Positions 50,310 through 58,185 of a stretch of DNA of 64,000 nt are shown one piece after another. The stretch spans positions 1 to 64,000 of the forward strand of contig UQKW01000010.1 of assembly GCA_900541885.1 (NCBI GenBank), given 5' to 3'. Position numbers and translations under genes: made by a program. The notes beneath the pieces are model-generated. The model was not told the DNA's origin. It worked only from the letters and a program-made list of their open reading frames with translations, and searched no databases. The stretch's first letter is position 1; each line of letters starts with the position of its first letter. This DNA is from an uncultured Collinsella sp. GTDB taxonomy: Bacteria > Actinomycetota > Coriobacteriia > Coriobacteriales > Coriobacteriaceae.

Positions 50310-50345
50310 CGCCCCCTGCCGTTTATGCGCGGCAGGGGGCGTTTT
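50310..50345. terminator. Terminator between tRNA-Lys and integrase
   Basis: CGCCCCCTGCC pairs with GGCAGGGGGCG, followed by TTTT on the plus strand. It separates the tRNA and integrase transcripts, which converge here. Confidence 0.8.
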
Positions 50346-50381
50346 ATGCATTTTGCAGGTAGTGGACCTAGAAAATGCAAT

Positions 50382-51620
50382 TTAGAGCGTCTCGGCGCTG
50401 CGACCGGTGACATTAAAACCGCCGTCCGCGCCGCCGCCCTCGACGATCTGCAGGGCGCGCCCGACCTGCCTGGCGGCCTTCTCGCGCTCCGCGAGGCCCG
50501 GCTTTATGTAATGACGGTAATCTGTCCCCAGGTCCGTATGACCGTGCAGATCCATGATGCTCAGCGGGTCGACCTCGGTCGCCGCCATGATGGTCTCGGA
50601 CGTGTGGCGCAGGGCCTTGGGCGGGATATACCGCAGGTCATGGCGTGCGCACATGCGCCGCCAGGCGCGCACGAGGTTGTCGCCACGCATATTGACGATG
50701 CGCTGCCCGCTCCACTCGCGCACCTGCTCCGTAACCGAAGTGCCGCCCTCGACGGTTATGCTCGGGCGCAACTCGTCCATGATCTGGTGCAGGCGCTCGC
50801 GGCCCGCCAATATAACCGGCACGGTGCGCACGGAATGGGCGTTCTTGGTCTCCTTCACGCCGTCCTCGTCCGTGTACGCGCGGCAGACCTCGATGTATTC
50901 CGATACGGTCGGCTGGCCCGTGGCAAAGTCGTAGGTCGTCGTGACCTTGAGGTCGCACGGGCGCACCGCCAGCGCCTCCTCCTTGCGCAGACCGCTCAGG
51001 CCCAGGATGAGGTAGGCGTTCATGACCAGGTCCGCGCGGTCGTCGCTGGCGGCGAGCCTGCGCAGCGCCTCGGCAGCCTCGGGGATGCTCCACGGCTCAA
51101 CGGGCGCCTGCTTCGCCTTGGGCGCGATCACGCGACGGCGGAAGGGCTCCACCGTTACCCAGCCGTCGTCGAAGGCTCGGCGCATGACGGCGCGCAGGGT
51201 GGTCTTGGTCTTTGCCGGCGCGTCCGAGCGCTCGATACAGCTTCGCATCATGTCGTGGGTTATCTCGGAGATGTCGATGCTCCCCAGGACGGGGGAGATG
51301 TAGTTGCACATCTGCCCATCGTACTCGCGCAGGCTTGCCTTTGAGCGCGGCTTGCCGCGGTTGCTGGGGGAGTCGCGGAACACGCCCCAGTAGTACATGT
51401 CGAGTGTCACTCCCGCGTGCGCCGCCTGGGACACGCCCAGTTCCTGCGCGAGCTGGGCGATGGCGATATCGGCCTCGGTCTCGGTGCCGTACACGGTGCG
51501 CGACACGCGGCGCACATGGCCGTCCGCGCGGAAGCCCGCCTGCACGCGGATCACCCACTTGCCGGGCGCGACCTCGCGCTTCGAGCCGAGTTTTGACCTT
51601 GAGTTCTCACTGGTTGCCAT
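50382..51620 (-). CDS. int: Tyrosine integrase, prophage 2
   Basis: 412 residues from ATG 51620. N-terminal arm-binding domain (WVIRVQAGFRADGHVRRVSRTV), SAM-like domain, then catalytic domain with Arg212 (SGLRKEEAL), the LRHT box (Arg338; Lys335 where His is usual), His361 and Tyr371. It lies next to tRNA-Lys, pointing to it, as expected for an integrase at its attachment site. It is clearly different from the internal recombinase at 58172. Confidence 0.92.
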   Translation of the reverse strand: MATSENSRSKLGSKREVAPGKWVIRVQAGFRADGHVRRVSRTVYGTETEADIAIAQLAQELGVSQAAHAGVTLDMYYWGVFRDSPSNRGKPRSKASLREYDGQMCNYISPVLGSIDISEITHDMMRSCIERSDAPAKTKTTLRAVMRRAFDDGWVTVEPFRRRVIAPKAKQAPVEPWSIPEAAEALRRLAASDDRADLVMNAYLILGLSGLRKEEALAVRPCDLKVTTTYDFATGQPTVSEYIEVCRAYTDEDGVKETKNAHSVRTVPVILAGRERLHQIMDELRPSITVEGGTSVTEQVREWSGQRIVNMRGDNLVRAWRRMCARHDLRYIPPKALRHTSETIMAATEVDPLSIMDLHGHTDLGTDYRHYIKPGLAEREKAARQVGRALQIVEGGGADGGFNVTGRSAETL

Positions 51621-51665
51621 ATAATGGTCCTGCCTTTCCCTTTTGCCGGAGGGCATGTGCCCCGT

Positions 51666-51693
51666 GCGGATCCGCCAAGATTGCCGCACGGGG
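51666..51693. repeat. 28-bp repeat, copy 1 (downstream of hicB)
   Basis: GCGGATCCGCC followed by CAAGATTGCCGCACGGGG. It matches 52480-52507 with one mismatch. Here it forms part of a hairpin CCCCGTGCGG/CCGCACGGGG with a T-run, acting as a terminator on the plus strand. Confidence 0.75.
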
Positions 51694-51716
51694 CTTTTTG
51701 TTTGCGTTGAGGCCGG

Positions 51717-52175
51717 CTACGCGACCGCGCGGCGCTTGGGCCTGCCCGAGCGGGGCGTGTCGGTCAGGCGCGCCGCTATGCTCTCCACGGTCACGTAGGT
51801 GCGGCGGCCCTTGCGGTAGCCCGTAAGGATCCCCGAGTCGAGCATGTGGGTGATCCTGCCGGGGGAGACGGAGAGCCTGCGCGCGGCTTCGGCCGCCGAG
51901 ACCGTCTCGCCCTCCACGATGTACCCCTCGTCCGTGGAGAAGGCGACCATCATGGAGAGCCCGCCGTCTGCGGGCTCGATGAACTCGGGCTCAGGCACGG
52001 CAAGACCGTCCTTCACGAGCGCGGCCACGTAGGTGCTCGCCGCGTCCACGGACTGCTCGGCGGCCTCGGCAATCGTGTCGCCGCAGGTGAAGCATCCCGG
52101 CAGTGAGGGAAACTCCACGTCGTAGCCGCCGTCCTCGTCGGGTGTGAGCACCGCCTGGTAAACGTATGTCTTCAT
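51717..52175 (-). CDS. hicB: HicB-type antitoxin with DNA-binding C-terminus
   Basis: 152 residues. The N-terminal HicB fold (TPDEDGGYDVEFPSLPGCFTCGDTIAEAAEQS) is followed by an excisionase-like helix-turn-helix (VSAAEAARRLSVSPGRITHMLDSGILTGYRKGRRTYV). It would neutralise HicA and repress the operon. It lies 26 bp downstream of hicA on the same strand. Confidence 0.9.
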   Translation of the reverse strand: MKTYVYQAVLTPDEDGGYDVEFPSLPGCFTCGDTIAEAAEQSVDAASTYVAALVKDGLAVPEPEFIEPADGGLSMMVAFSTDEGYIVEGETVSAAEAARRLSVSPGRITHMLDSGILTGYRKGRRTYVTVESIAARLTDTPRSGRPKRRAVA

Positions 52176-52201
52176 ATCTTTCGACCCCCAAGGGGGCGGG
52201 G

Positions 52202-52390
52202 CTAAAGCCACCCCGCCGTCTTAGCTATTTTTCGGTACGTCCCTATCGGTATTTCCTTCTTGGAGGTGGGCACGCTGATCTGGATTCCTTCCTTTCGCGC
52301 GACCACGTGGCTGCCCTTGCCGGTATAGAGCGTCCAACCCTCCTTCTTGAACCGCTTGAGCACCTGCGCGGGCTCCTGCTCCTTGGGCAT
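52202..52390 (-). CDS. hicA: HicA-type mRNA interferase toxin
   Basis: 62 residues: VLKRFKKEGWTLYTGKGSHVVARK with the catalytic His of the double-stranded-RNA-binding-like fold, then PIGTYRKIAKTAG. It cleaves mRNA when free of HicB. GAGGAG precedes ATG 52390. The pair may stabilise the prophage or act against other phages. Confidence 0.9.
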   Translation of the reverse strand: MPKEQEPAQVLKRFKKEGWTLYTGKGSHVVARKEGIQISVPTSKKEIPIGTYRKIAKTAGWL

Positions 52391-52479
52391 CTCTCCTCCT
52401 TTCGACAATTTAATTATAAACAGTTGATAGTTATCAATCAAGTAAAATAGCAAGTATTTATAGTTTTAATGCCGCCCAA

Positions 52480-52507
52480 GCGGATCCGCCAAGATCGCCG
52501 CACGGGG
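52480..52507. repeat. 28-bp repeat, copy 2 (upstream of hicA)
   Basis: Second copy of the repeat at 51666-51693 (one T/C mismatch). The two copies bracket hicAB. The surrounding 52391-52645 contains the AT-rich hicA promoter region and no other gene. Confidence 0.75.
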
Positions 52508-52645
52508 TTTCTTTATGTCTGGAGCTGTCAAAGAATCTTTGACAGCTGAGGTGCCAGCTTGGGTTTTTTAGAAAAAATCGAAAAAACCTAGCCGCGCCGC
52601 GGGTCATAATCGTGATGAACAACATCCCCGCTCCTGGAGGTACCC

Positions 52646-52936
52646 ATGGCTCGCTATAGCGTCGGCGCATACACGTACGAGGACGATTCCCTCGACACGA
52701 TGATCTACGACGGGCTCACGGGCATCCCGTTGAGTTTGGGGTACGAGCTCGTGTCGCAGGAGCGCGGGGACACCGTGAGGGTCGTCGCCCTGGGCGTGAA
52801 GGACGACGCCGCTGGCCCCGTCCCGTTTGCGACGCTCAGGCCGTGCGCGTACTCCCTGGCATCCGAGTACGACGTGCGTGCCGTGAGGTGCCCGCAGACC
52901 GGGCAATGGGTCCTCATCGGGTACATGGGCGTCTAG
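52646..52936 (+). CDS. Small protein of the immunity region, unknown function
   Basis: 96 residues with GGAGG before the ATG, on the plus strand between minus-strand genes. Beta-rich, with YDGLTGIPLSLGYELVSQERGDTVRVVALG. It ends 4 bp inside the 3' end of the convergent gene. A single-gene plus-strand unit in the lysogenic region is likely expressed in the lysogen (moron). Confidence 0.6.
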   Translation: MARYSVGAYTYEDDSLDTMIYDGLTGIPLSLGYELVSQERGDTVRVVALGVKDDAAGPVPFATLRPCAYSLASEYDVRAVRCPQTGQWVLIGYMGV

Positions 52937-53529
52937 AGGAAGCCCGCGATCTTCCCTCCGATGGAGAGGATGCCTGCTACCAGTTCACCGCCCTTCTTCG
53001 CTATCTCCAATCCCTTGATCATGCGGTCGGCCAGCGATGCCTGGTCGCCACGCTTTGCTGCCAATTCCATCTGGGCGAGGCATGCTGCGAGCATGTCTTT
53101 GTCTTCCGTAGTGAGTCCCTGGTCCGCAGCGATCGTCTCCATCAAGTTGTCGACGGATGCCCTCAGCGAAGATGAGGACGTCGAGCTCGAGCTTGAGGTC
53201 GCATTGCTGTCTGCGTGCTGCTCGACGCTCACGTTTGTCCTCGCCGTGGAGGACTTTATCTTTTCAATCTCATAACTCATGCGCCTGTCATCGGCGTATA
53301 GCTTCGCTTTCGCCTGTAGCCGCCGTATGTCCTCGGCGGCATCTTTCTTCCCGTATGACGACTGCACGCCGATCGTCGCGCGGAACATCTTCAGGCCCAC
53401 GCGGACCTTGGGTACAACTGTCTCTAGCGCCGACTCGATTCTCTTGGCCTCGCTCACGAGGTTGTAGGAATCGGGGTTTGCTAGGATTTCCCCGCATTCC
53501 GCTATGAGCTCGTCAATTGCGTTGTCCAT
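52933..53529 (-). CDS. Helical protein of the immunity region, unknown function
   Basis: 198 residues from ATG 53529 (AGGAG upstream). Coiled coils flank a Ser/Thr-rich linker (ATSSSSSTSSSSLR, about 110-123). The end, GGELVAGILSIGGKIAGFL, is a Gly-containing amphipathic or membrane-active helix. Expressed from the lysogenic strand, it could be an exclusion or abortive-infection protein; that is inferred from location and the C-terminal helix. Confidence 0.6.
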   Translation of the reverse strand: MDNAIDELIAECGEILANPDSYNLVSEAKRIESALETVVPKVRVGLKMFRATIGVQSSYGKKDAAEDIRRLQAKAKLYADDRRMSYEIEKIKSSTARTNVSVEQHADSNATSSSSSTSSSSLRASVDNLMETIAADQGLTTEDKDMLAACLAQMELAAKRGDQASLADRMIKGLEIAKKGGELVAGILSIGGKIAGFL

Positions 53530-53721
53530 GAAATGTGCTCCTAAATGAAAAGGCGGTTGCCCCTTGGGACAGCCGCCTTTCCTTGGACGCGGGCCCCGTG
53601 GGGTCCCCGCGTCAATACCGCTGTCCAAATTACCGTTAGTCCTCGGCACGGTCAAGCCGATCAGCCCATTTTCGTGGGGTTACGAAAATGGGGGAGTAGC
53701 TGGCGTTTTGGTGCCCGTTGC

Positions 53722-54111
53722 CTACGCGGACCTTACTTGATCCGCTTCCAGCCCTTCGCCTTCAGGCGCTGCAGCCTGAGCTTGGGACAGCTCTGCCTGG
53801 TCGCGTGCCGTCTCCAGGATCTTCGAGCGCCTCTTCTCGGTGCTCTGCCGGTAGCAGTAGAGCAGCTCGCCCTCCTCGGGGTCGAGGTCATCGGCAAACC
53901 CTTCATTCAAGCCAGGCGGCCATCCACAGAGGTCGTTTGGTGTACAACCAAATACCTCGGCTATCACGCAAGCGTCCTCTGCGGTTAGTTTCACTTCGCC
54001 TCGCTCGATGGATGCATAGCGGCGTTCTTTCCATCCAAGGGCGCGTGCGGCGTCTGGCTGCTTCTTAAATCCAGCGGCCTCGCGCATTTTCTTTATCGAG
54101 AGTTCATACAT
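53722..54111 (-). CDS. XRE-family phage repressor, prophage 2
   Basis: 129 residues. Helix-turn-helix in the first 65 residues (MREAAGFKKQPDAARALGWKERRYASIERGE) and the GCTPNDLCGW helix, then an acidic/Gln-Ala-rich tail. It is divergent from the Cro-like gene with three operator-like sites between them. Two hairpins lie in 53536-53640 downstream. Confidence 0.85.
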   Translation of the reverse strand: MYELSIKKMREAAGFKKQPDAARALGWKERRYASIERGEVKLTAEDACVIAEVFGCTPNDLCGWPPGLNEGFADDLDPEEGELLYCYRQSTEKRRSKILETARDQAELSQAQAAAPEGEGLEADQVRSA

Positions 54112-54138
54112 ATATCTCTCCCTTCTTCAGATAGAAGT

Positions 54139-54238
54139 CTACGCGAAATGTGTATATCCATCAAGAAAGTTACTAGAATCATGTTGACAATACGTGAATC
54201 ACGTAGATAATGAGTATCAGTAAACGCGAAACACGTAG
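54139..54238. promoter_or_regulatory. Immunity operators and rightward promoter, prophage 2
   Basis: Three related sites, CTACGCGAAATGTGTA (54139-54154), TACGTGAATCACGTA (54191-54205, a near-perfect palindrome) and ACGCGAAACACGTAGA (54224-54238). The middle one fills the space between -35 TTGACA (54184-54189) and -10 GATAAT (54206-54211). This is the layout of a lambda-like switch. Confidence 0.75.
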
Positions 54239-54261
54239 ATTTTTAGAACGGAGGTACATGA

Positions 54262-54492
54262 ATGACGGATATCTGCACACGCGTCGCTCATAACCTGCGC
54301 GTTGCGATGGCTCACGCCGACATCAAGACCGCCGAGGAGCTTTCCGCGGCATCGGGCGTGTCGGTCTACAGCATCCGCAACTATCTGGCCAAGGCCTCGA
54401 CGCCTTCGCTCGAGAGCCTCGCGGCGTTGGGGTTGGCCCTCGGCTGCACGCCCAACGACCTGATGGGCTGGAACACGGACGAGGCCGCGTAG
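54262..54492 (+). CDS. Cro-like HTH regulator, prophage 2
   Basis: 76 residues. TAEELSAASGVSVYSIRNYLAKAST is the helix-turn-helix and GCTPNDLMGW the closing helix, shared with the Cro-like gene of prophage 1. ACGGAGG precedes the ATG. First gene of the rightward operon. Confidence 0.82.
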   Translation: MTDICTRVAHNLRVAMAHADIKTAEELSAASGVSVYSIRNYLAKASTPSLESLAALGLALGCTPNDLMGWNTDEAA

Positions 54493-54941
54493 GGATGGGG
54501 GAGGAGATGGGAAGTCGCGAAAGGGATGCGGATCACCGGCGGTTCCGGTCACGGGGGCGGTTCGGGGCGCAACCCTCGCCGCCTCCCTAGCCGGGTCGTT
54601 ATCCGCCATCCTGCACGGTTATCAGACCAGATCCCGCCCGGATTTCCCCGTGCCTGCCCTATATCCCATTTATGACTGCCAATCGGGAGAGGGACTGGAG
54701 AGCTTCGGCGGGACTTTCGGTAGCCCGCGGTCTGGCTGCCTCGCCGCGCGTCGTTGCGCCGACGCCTTCGGCTCGGGCTTTTCCGGCTTCCGTATGCCGG
54801 GCGGGGCCCTACTTTACGGCGGCCCGCGTCCTCAAAACTGCCTTCAAGGAGATGGCTCCCTTCCGTCGGTTGACAGGACGCTTGGATTGTACCGCCGTGA
54901 GCAGCGGATTGAAAGCGACTACAGGAAAGAGGTTACGGGCT
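54493..54941 (+). other. Early leader region without a convincing gene
   Basis: 449 bp, very GC-rich. Open frames cross it (from 54650 and 54672) but have Arg/Ser/Pro-rich shadow-like composition and poor RBS. A TTGACA at about 54870 has no good -10. It may hold a leader RNA or a small gene I cannot separate from background. Confidence 0.3.
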
Positions 54942-55142
54942 ATGGCGACACGAAACGCGATCGCGCGGCTGCGCAGGGAGGCCGGTCTCTCCCAGTACCG
55001 GCTCGCCGTCATGGTCGGCGTGACCGAGAGGACGGTCTGGAACTGGGAGCGCCGGGGGATAGCCGACGCGAGGTACGGGGCGGCCAAGCGGCTCGCAAGG
55101 GCGCTGGGCGTGCCCATGGAGGATCTGGAGGAAGAGGAATGA
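54942..55142 (+). CDS. Small XRE-type HTH regulator
   Basis: 66 residues. NAIARLRREAGLSQYRLAVMVGVTERTVWNWERRG is a complete helix-turn-helix, ending in an acidic tail. AAAGAGG precedes ATG 54942. A second early regulator in addition to the Cro-like protein. Confidence 0.75.
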   Translation: MATRNAIARLRREAGLSQYRLAVMVGVTERTVWNWERRGIADARYGAAKRLARALGVPMEDLEEEE

Positions 55143-55297
55143 CAGGCAAGAGCCGCGCGCTGCTGGCCTCGGCCGCCGTCATGGACGCCGCCGGCTGGAT
55201 GTGCGCCGCGCAGGGGGCCTACGGCCTCGCGCGGGTGTGCTTCTCGGCCGCCGTGCCGTTCATCGCGGCGTGGGCGCTCGCCTCGCTCTTCGAATGA
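55139..55297 (+). CDS. Small membrane protein
   Basis: 52 residues. The ATG overlaps the previous stop (ATGA). Two short hydrophobic Ala-rich helices. Function unknown. Confidence 0.5.
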   Translation: MTGKSRALLASAAVMDAAGWMCAAQGAYGLARVCFSAAVPFIAAWALASLFE

Positions 55298-55309
55298 GGG
55301 CGGGCCCGC

Positions 55310-55369
55310 CCCCGTCGCGCCACGGGTTCCGTACCGCCCCCATTCCGCGGGGCCCGTGGCGCGACGGGG
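55310..55369. repeat. Perfect 17-bp inverted repeat
   Basis: CCCCGTCGCGCCACGGG (55310-55326) and CCCGTGGCGCGACGGGG (55353-55369), 26-bp loop, no T-run. The 223-bp gap 55298-55520 has two further short GC hairpins and no gene. Possible RNA-structure or protein-binding element. Confidence 0.7.
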
Positions 55370-55520
55370 CCGGACCCCCGACTTCCGGCCCGCAAGGTGT
55401 CCGCCGCCGACTTGGCGGGGCGGCGGCACCGCTCCCTTTGGCGGGGGAGCGCCCTCCGGCTGCATCTATCGGTGCGGCCCTCCGGCAAGGGAATGGCTCA
55501 ACGAATGAAAGGAGAAGGCC

Positions 55521-55751
55521 ATGTGGATGTCTATAGCAAAGGGCGCGCGCTACGCCTGCTGCGACAGCGTCACGTTCCGCGCGATGGTCATGCAGGGCGT
55601 GATACCGCGCTACCCGTCGCTCAACCCGAGCAGCTCACGCGAGGTGGTGCGCAGCGAGGACATCGATGCCGCCATCATGGCGCGCGGCGCGGTGCCGGCG
55701 CTGCCCTCGCCCGACTGCGTTCCGGCGCGCCGTCCGAGGCGGGTGGCGTGA
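55521..55751 (+). CDS. Excisionase/MerR-like small DNA-binding protein
   Basis: 76 residues. AKGARYACCDSVTFRAMVMQGVIPRYP, then SREVVRSEDIDAAIMARGAV resembles an excisionase-type winged helix. AAAGGAGAAGG precedes the ATG. As the attachment-end integrase is a tyrosine type, a directionality factor is expected in this region; the assignment is tentative. Confidence 0.55.
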   Translation: MWMSIAKGARYACCDSVTFRAMVMQGVIPRYPSLNPSSSREVVRSEDIDAAIMARGAVPALPSPDCVPARRPRRVA

Positions 55752-55909
55752 TGGGCGACCTGGTCTGGGAGGCGGGCTGCCGCCTCGGCGCGTGGTGGGA
55801 CTCGCTTCCCGAGCGCGTGCGCAGCGTCGTGTGCGCCGTGGCGCTCATCGGCCTGATCGCCGTCGCGGGCGCCATCGAGGGGACCGCGCCGAGCGGGATG
55901 TACTACTAG
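55751..55909 (+). CDS. Small single-pass membrane protein
   Basis: 52 residues, start overlapping the previous stop (TGATG). One membrane helix (VVCAVALIGLIAVAGAI). Function unknown. Confidence 0.5.
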   Translation: MGDLVWEAGCRLGAWWDSLPERVRSVVCAVALIGLIAVAGAIEGTAPSGMYY

Positions 55910-55972
55910 CCCCTATTTACCTTGACAGCTGCATAGCGATCGGGGCGGCGGCCCGGGGAAGGGAGCCGCCCT

Positions 55973-56077
55973 ATGGGACAAGGAATACCGCCCGTATGGT
56001 CTTTCGTCCTCTTCGCGCTCGCGTTCACGATGTTCTTCGTCCTGGGGCTCGCTACATCCGGAGCGCTGTCCGGATGA
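55973..56077 (+). CDS. 34-residue membrane peptide
   Basis: AAGGGAG precedes the ATG. One hydrophobic helix (FVLFALAFTMFFVLGLA). Its last 26 bp overlap the convergent minus-strand gene. Confidence 0.4.
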   Translation: MGQGIPPVWSFVLFALAFTMFFVLGLATSGALSG

Positions 56078-56513
56078 GCTCGATGAGCGTGGGCGCGGCG
56101 GCGCCGCCGATGAATCCGGCTATGGCGCCGGAGACGACGCTGAACAGCGCCACGAGGTAGTCGTGCCTGCGGCCGCCCCGGACGTTCTCGCGCTCGATGC
56201 GCGCCGCCTCGTCTCGGTCCAGGAACCAGCAGCGCCCCTCCGAGGTCAGCTCGCCGAAGTATTTCGGGTTCTGCTCGCCGCCCGAGCGGCCGTCGAGGAG
56301 ACCCTTCCTCGCGAGCGTCTCGTATACGCGGCGCTCGAGCTCGTACTCGCGGGAGTAGGTACGGATCTCGCAGCCCATCGAGTCTATGCCCTGGAGCGTT
56401 GAGAGCTCGTTGTCGAGCCGGTTCCAGATGTAACCGTCCACCGACTCTCCCCGTTCGGAAACCTCTTGGAGCCTCCTGAGATAGGACTGCTCCTCGCTCG
56501 TCAATTCAACCAT
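56052..56513 (-). CDS. Winged-helix-like membrane protein, unknown function
   Basis: 153 residues. The N-terminal part contains YETLARKGLLDGRSGG and YFGELTSEGRCWFLDRDE, like a DNA- or ligand-binding winged helix. A basic stretch and one or two C-terminal hydrophobic helices (LVALFSVVSGAIAGFIGGAAAPTLI) follow. It is the only minus-strand gene inside the early operon, so it may be expressed in the lysogen. Confidence 0.6.
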   Translation of the reverse strand: MVELTSEEQSYLRRLQEVSERGESVDGYIWNRLDNELSTLQGIDSMGCEIRTYSREYELERRVYETLARKGLLDGRSGGEQNPKYFGELTSEGRCWFLDRDEAARIERENVRGGRRHDYLVALFSVVSGAIAGFIGGAAAPTLIELIRTALRM

Positions 56514-56579
56514 CCGGACCCCCGCCCCGATCGCTATGGCAGTTCATGCGAGGCCGTGGGCCTCGAGACAGGAGGATAC

Positions 56580-57836
56580 ATGCAATTCGAGAAGAAGTCT
56601 GTGCGCCTGGGCGACATCCGCCCGAGCGGACAGAACCCGCGCGAGGACTTCGGCGACATCGGCGCCCTGGCCCGCAGCATCGAGGCGACCGGCGGCGAGC
56701 CGCTGAACCCGCCCGTGGTCGTGGCGGACGGCAACGTCTACCGCATCGTGGACGGCGAGCGCCGCTACCGCGCCCTGTCCTCGATTTACGGGGAGGACCG
56801 CGAGGTGTCCGCGCTGGTGGCCGACACCATGGACGAGGCCAACGAGCTCGTGGCCATGCTCGCCACCGACGACAAGCGCCAGCTGACCGAGGCGGAGCGC
56901 GCCCGCGGTGTGCAGCAGATGCTCGTGCTGGGCATCGACGAGCAACGCATCGAGCGCGCGAGCCGCGCCACCGCCGGGCAGATCCGGGCTGCGCGCAAAC
57001 TGCGCGGTCGCATCGATGCCGGCGTGCAGGTAACACTGGAGCAGCTCGAGGCCGCGAGCGCCTTCGACGACGAGAAGGACGTCGAGGCCGTGCTGGCCGC
57101 CGGCGAGGGCTGGGCGGGCAAGGCCGACAGCATCCGCCGCCGCAACGAGCGCGAGGAGGCCAAGGCCGAGGACTACGACGCGTTCGGCGACGCGGGCATC
57201 CCGGTCGCGAAGGAAAAGCCCGAGGGTTTCAACTACACGGACTGGGTCCACGTCGGCCTCGCCGCCGAGAAGCTCGAGGGGAAGGAGCTCGCCGCCGGCT
57301 CCGTTGCCGTGTGGAAGGGCAGCTACTGGGACCTCTACGAGCCGGATGACGGTTCGGGCGCCGAGGCCGAGAAGACCGAGGAGGAGATCCGGGCCGAGCA
57401 GGAGGCCGAGCGCGAGGCGTCGGCGCTCGAGACCCTGTATAGGAGCCTGATCGGCTTCGTGGCGTCCGGTGCGTTCAGCATGCCCCACGATCTCTTGGGC
57501 CTCGTGCGCGCTGCCCGCGAGGACCCGGTTGCGCTGCTCATGGCGATGGGCGGCGACAGCCATCCAGAGAACGAGGAGCGTTTCGGGGTCGTACGCGGCG
57601 AGTTCGACCGCAACCTCAAGGCGTGCAAGCCAAACGAGTACGAGGTCGGCTGCTGGCTCATGGCGGCGGCCAAGGACATGGCCCAGCTCAACAACCGCTG
57701 GGGCGGCGATGACGCGGAGGCGTGGCTCGACCACTATGACATCTTCTGCTCCGCGGGCTTCGAGCCCGGCGATGAGGACGTGTGGCTCATGGAGAGGGTG
57801 CAGGCGAGCGCCAAGGAGGATGAGAAGGATGAGTAG
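56580..57836 (+). CDS. ParB/RepB/Spo0J-like protein
   Basis: 418 residues from ATG 56580 (AGGAGG upstream). ParB N-domain: IRPSGQNPREDFGDIGALARSIEATG, LNPPVVVADGNVYRIVDGERRYRAL (the GERR box), then LTEAERARGVQQMLVLG with a helix-turn-helix. An acidic linker and a second helical domain follow. Phage ParB-like proteins act in replication, segregation or as CTP-dependent DNA binders. No ParA is seen beside it. Confidence 0.85.
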   Translation: MQFEKKSVRLGDIRPSGQNPREDFGDIGALARSIEATGGEPLNPPVVVADGNVYRIVDGERRYRALSSIYGEDREVSALVADTMDEANELVAMLATDDKRQLTEAERARGVQQMLVLGIDEQRIERASRATAGQIRAARKLRGRIDAGVQVTLEQLEAASAFDDEKDVEAVLAAGEGWAGKADSIRRRNEREEAKAEDYDAFGDAGIPVAKEKPEGFNYTDWVHVGLAAEKLEGKELAAGSVAVWKGSYWDLYEPDDGSGAEAEKTEEEIRAEQEAEREASALETLYRSLIGFVASGAFSMPHDLLGLVRAAREDPVALLMAMGGDSHPENEERFGVVRGEFDRNLKACKPNEYEVGCWLMAAAKDMAQLNNRWGGDDAEAWLDHYDIFCSAGFEPGDEDVWLMERVQASAKEDEKDE

Positions 57837-58185
57837 CGAGAAGAAGGTCAGGGTGACGGTCGAGGCGTGCGGCGAGGTCTGCGCTTTCGAGTGCCGCGGC
57901 GCGGCGCTCTCGACCATCAACGGGGACGGCTCCGGCAACTCGTGCTTCGTGGGCTCGGCCAGCCTTAGCGATCTGTTCGCGCTCGCCTGCGAGTGCATCG
58001 ATGTGCTCTGTGCGGCCTTCAGCCAGGCGGGCGTCCCGGACAGGAACGCGCGCAAGCTCATGCTCATCGCCGCGCTCGGCGCCGACCCCCATGGGCACGC
58101 CGACAGCGTCCAGATTACCGACCTGGACGCGCGCAGGGAGATCCGCGACATGGCGGCGGAGCTGGGCGTCGATGCCGACATCTAG
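57829..58185 (+). CDS. Phage early protein, unknown function
   Basis: 118 residues overlapping the ParB-like gene by 8 bp. N-terminal beta strands (KVRVTVEACGEVCAFECRGAAL) and a Cys-containing helical middle. No known family. Its end overlaps the recombinase start. Confidence 0.55.
   Translation: MSSEKKVRVTVEACGEVCAFECRGAALSTINGDGSGNSCFVGSASLSDLFALACECIDVLCAAFSQAGVPDRNARKLMLIAALGADPHGHADSVQITDLDARREIRDMAAELGVDADI

Noticed and set aside
50223..50400. Exact attachment core of prophage 2
   Set aside because: The right end is outside the window, so no direct repeat can be identified; tRNA-Lys is only the likely target.
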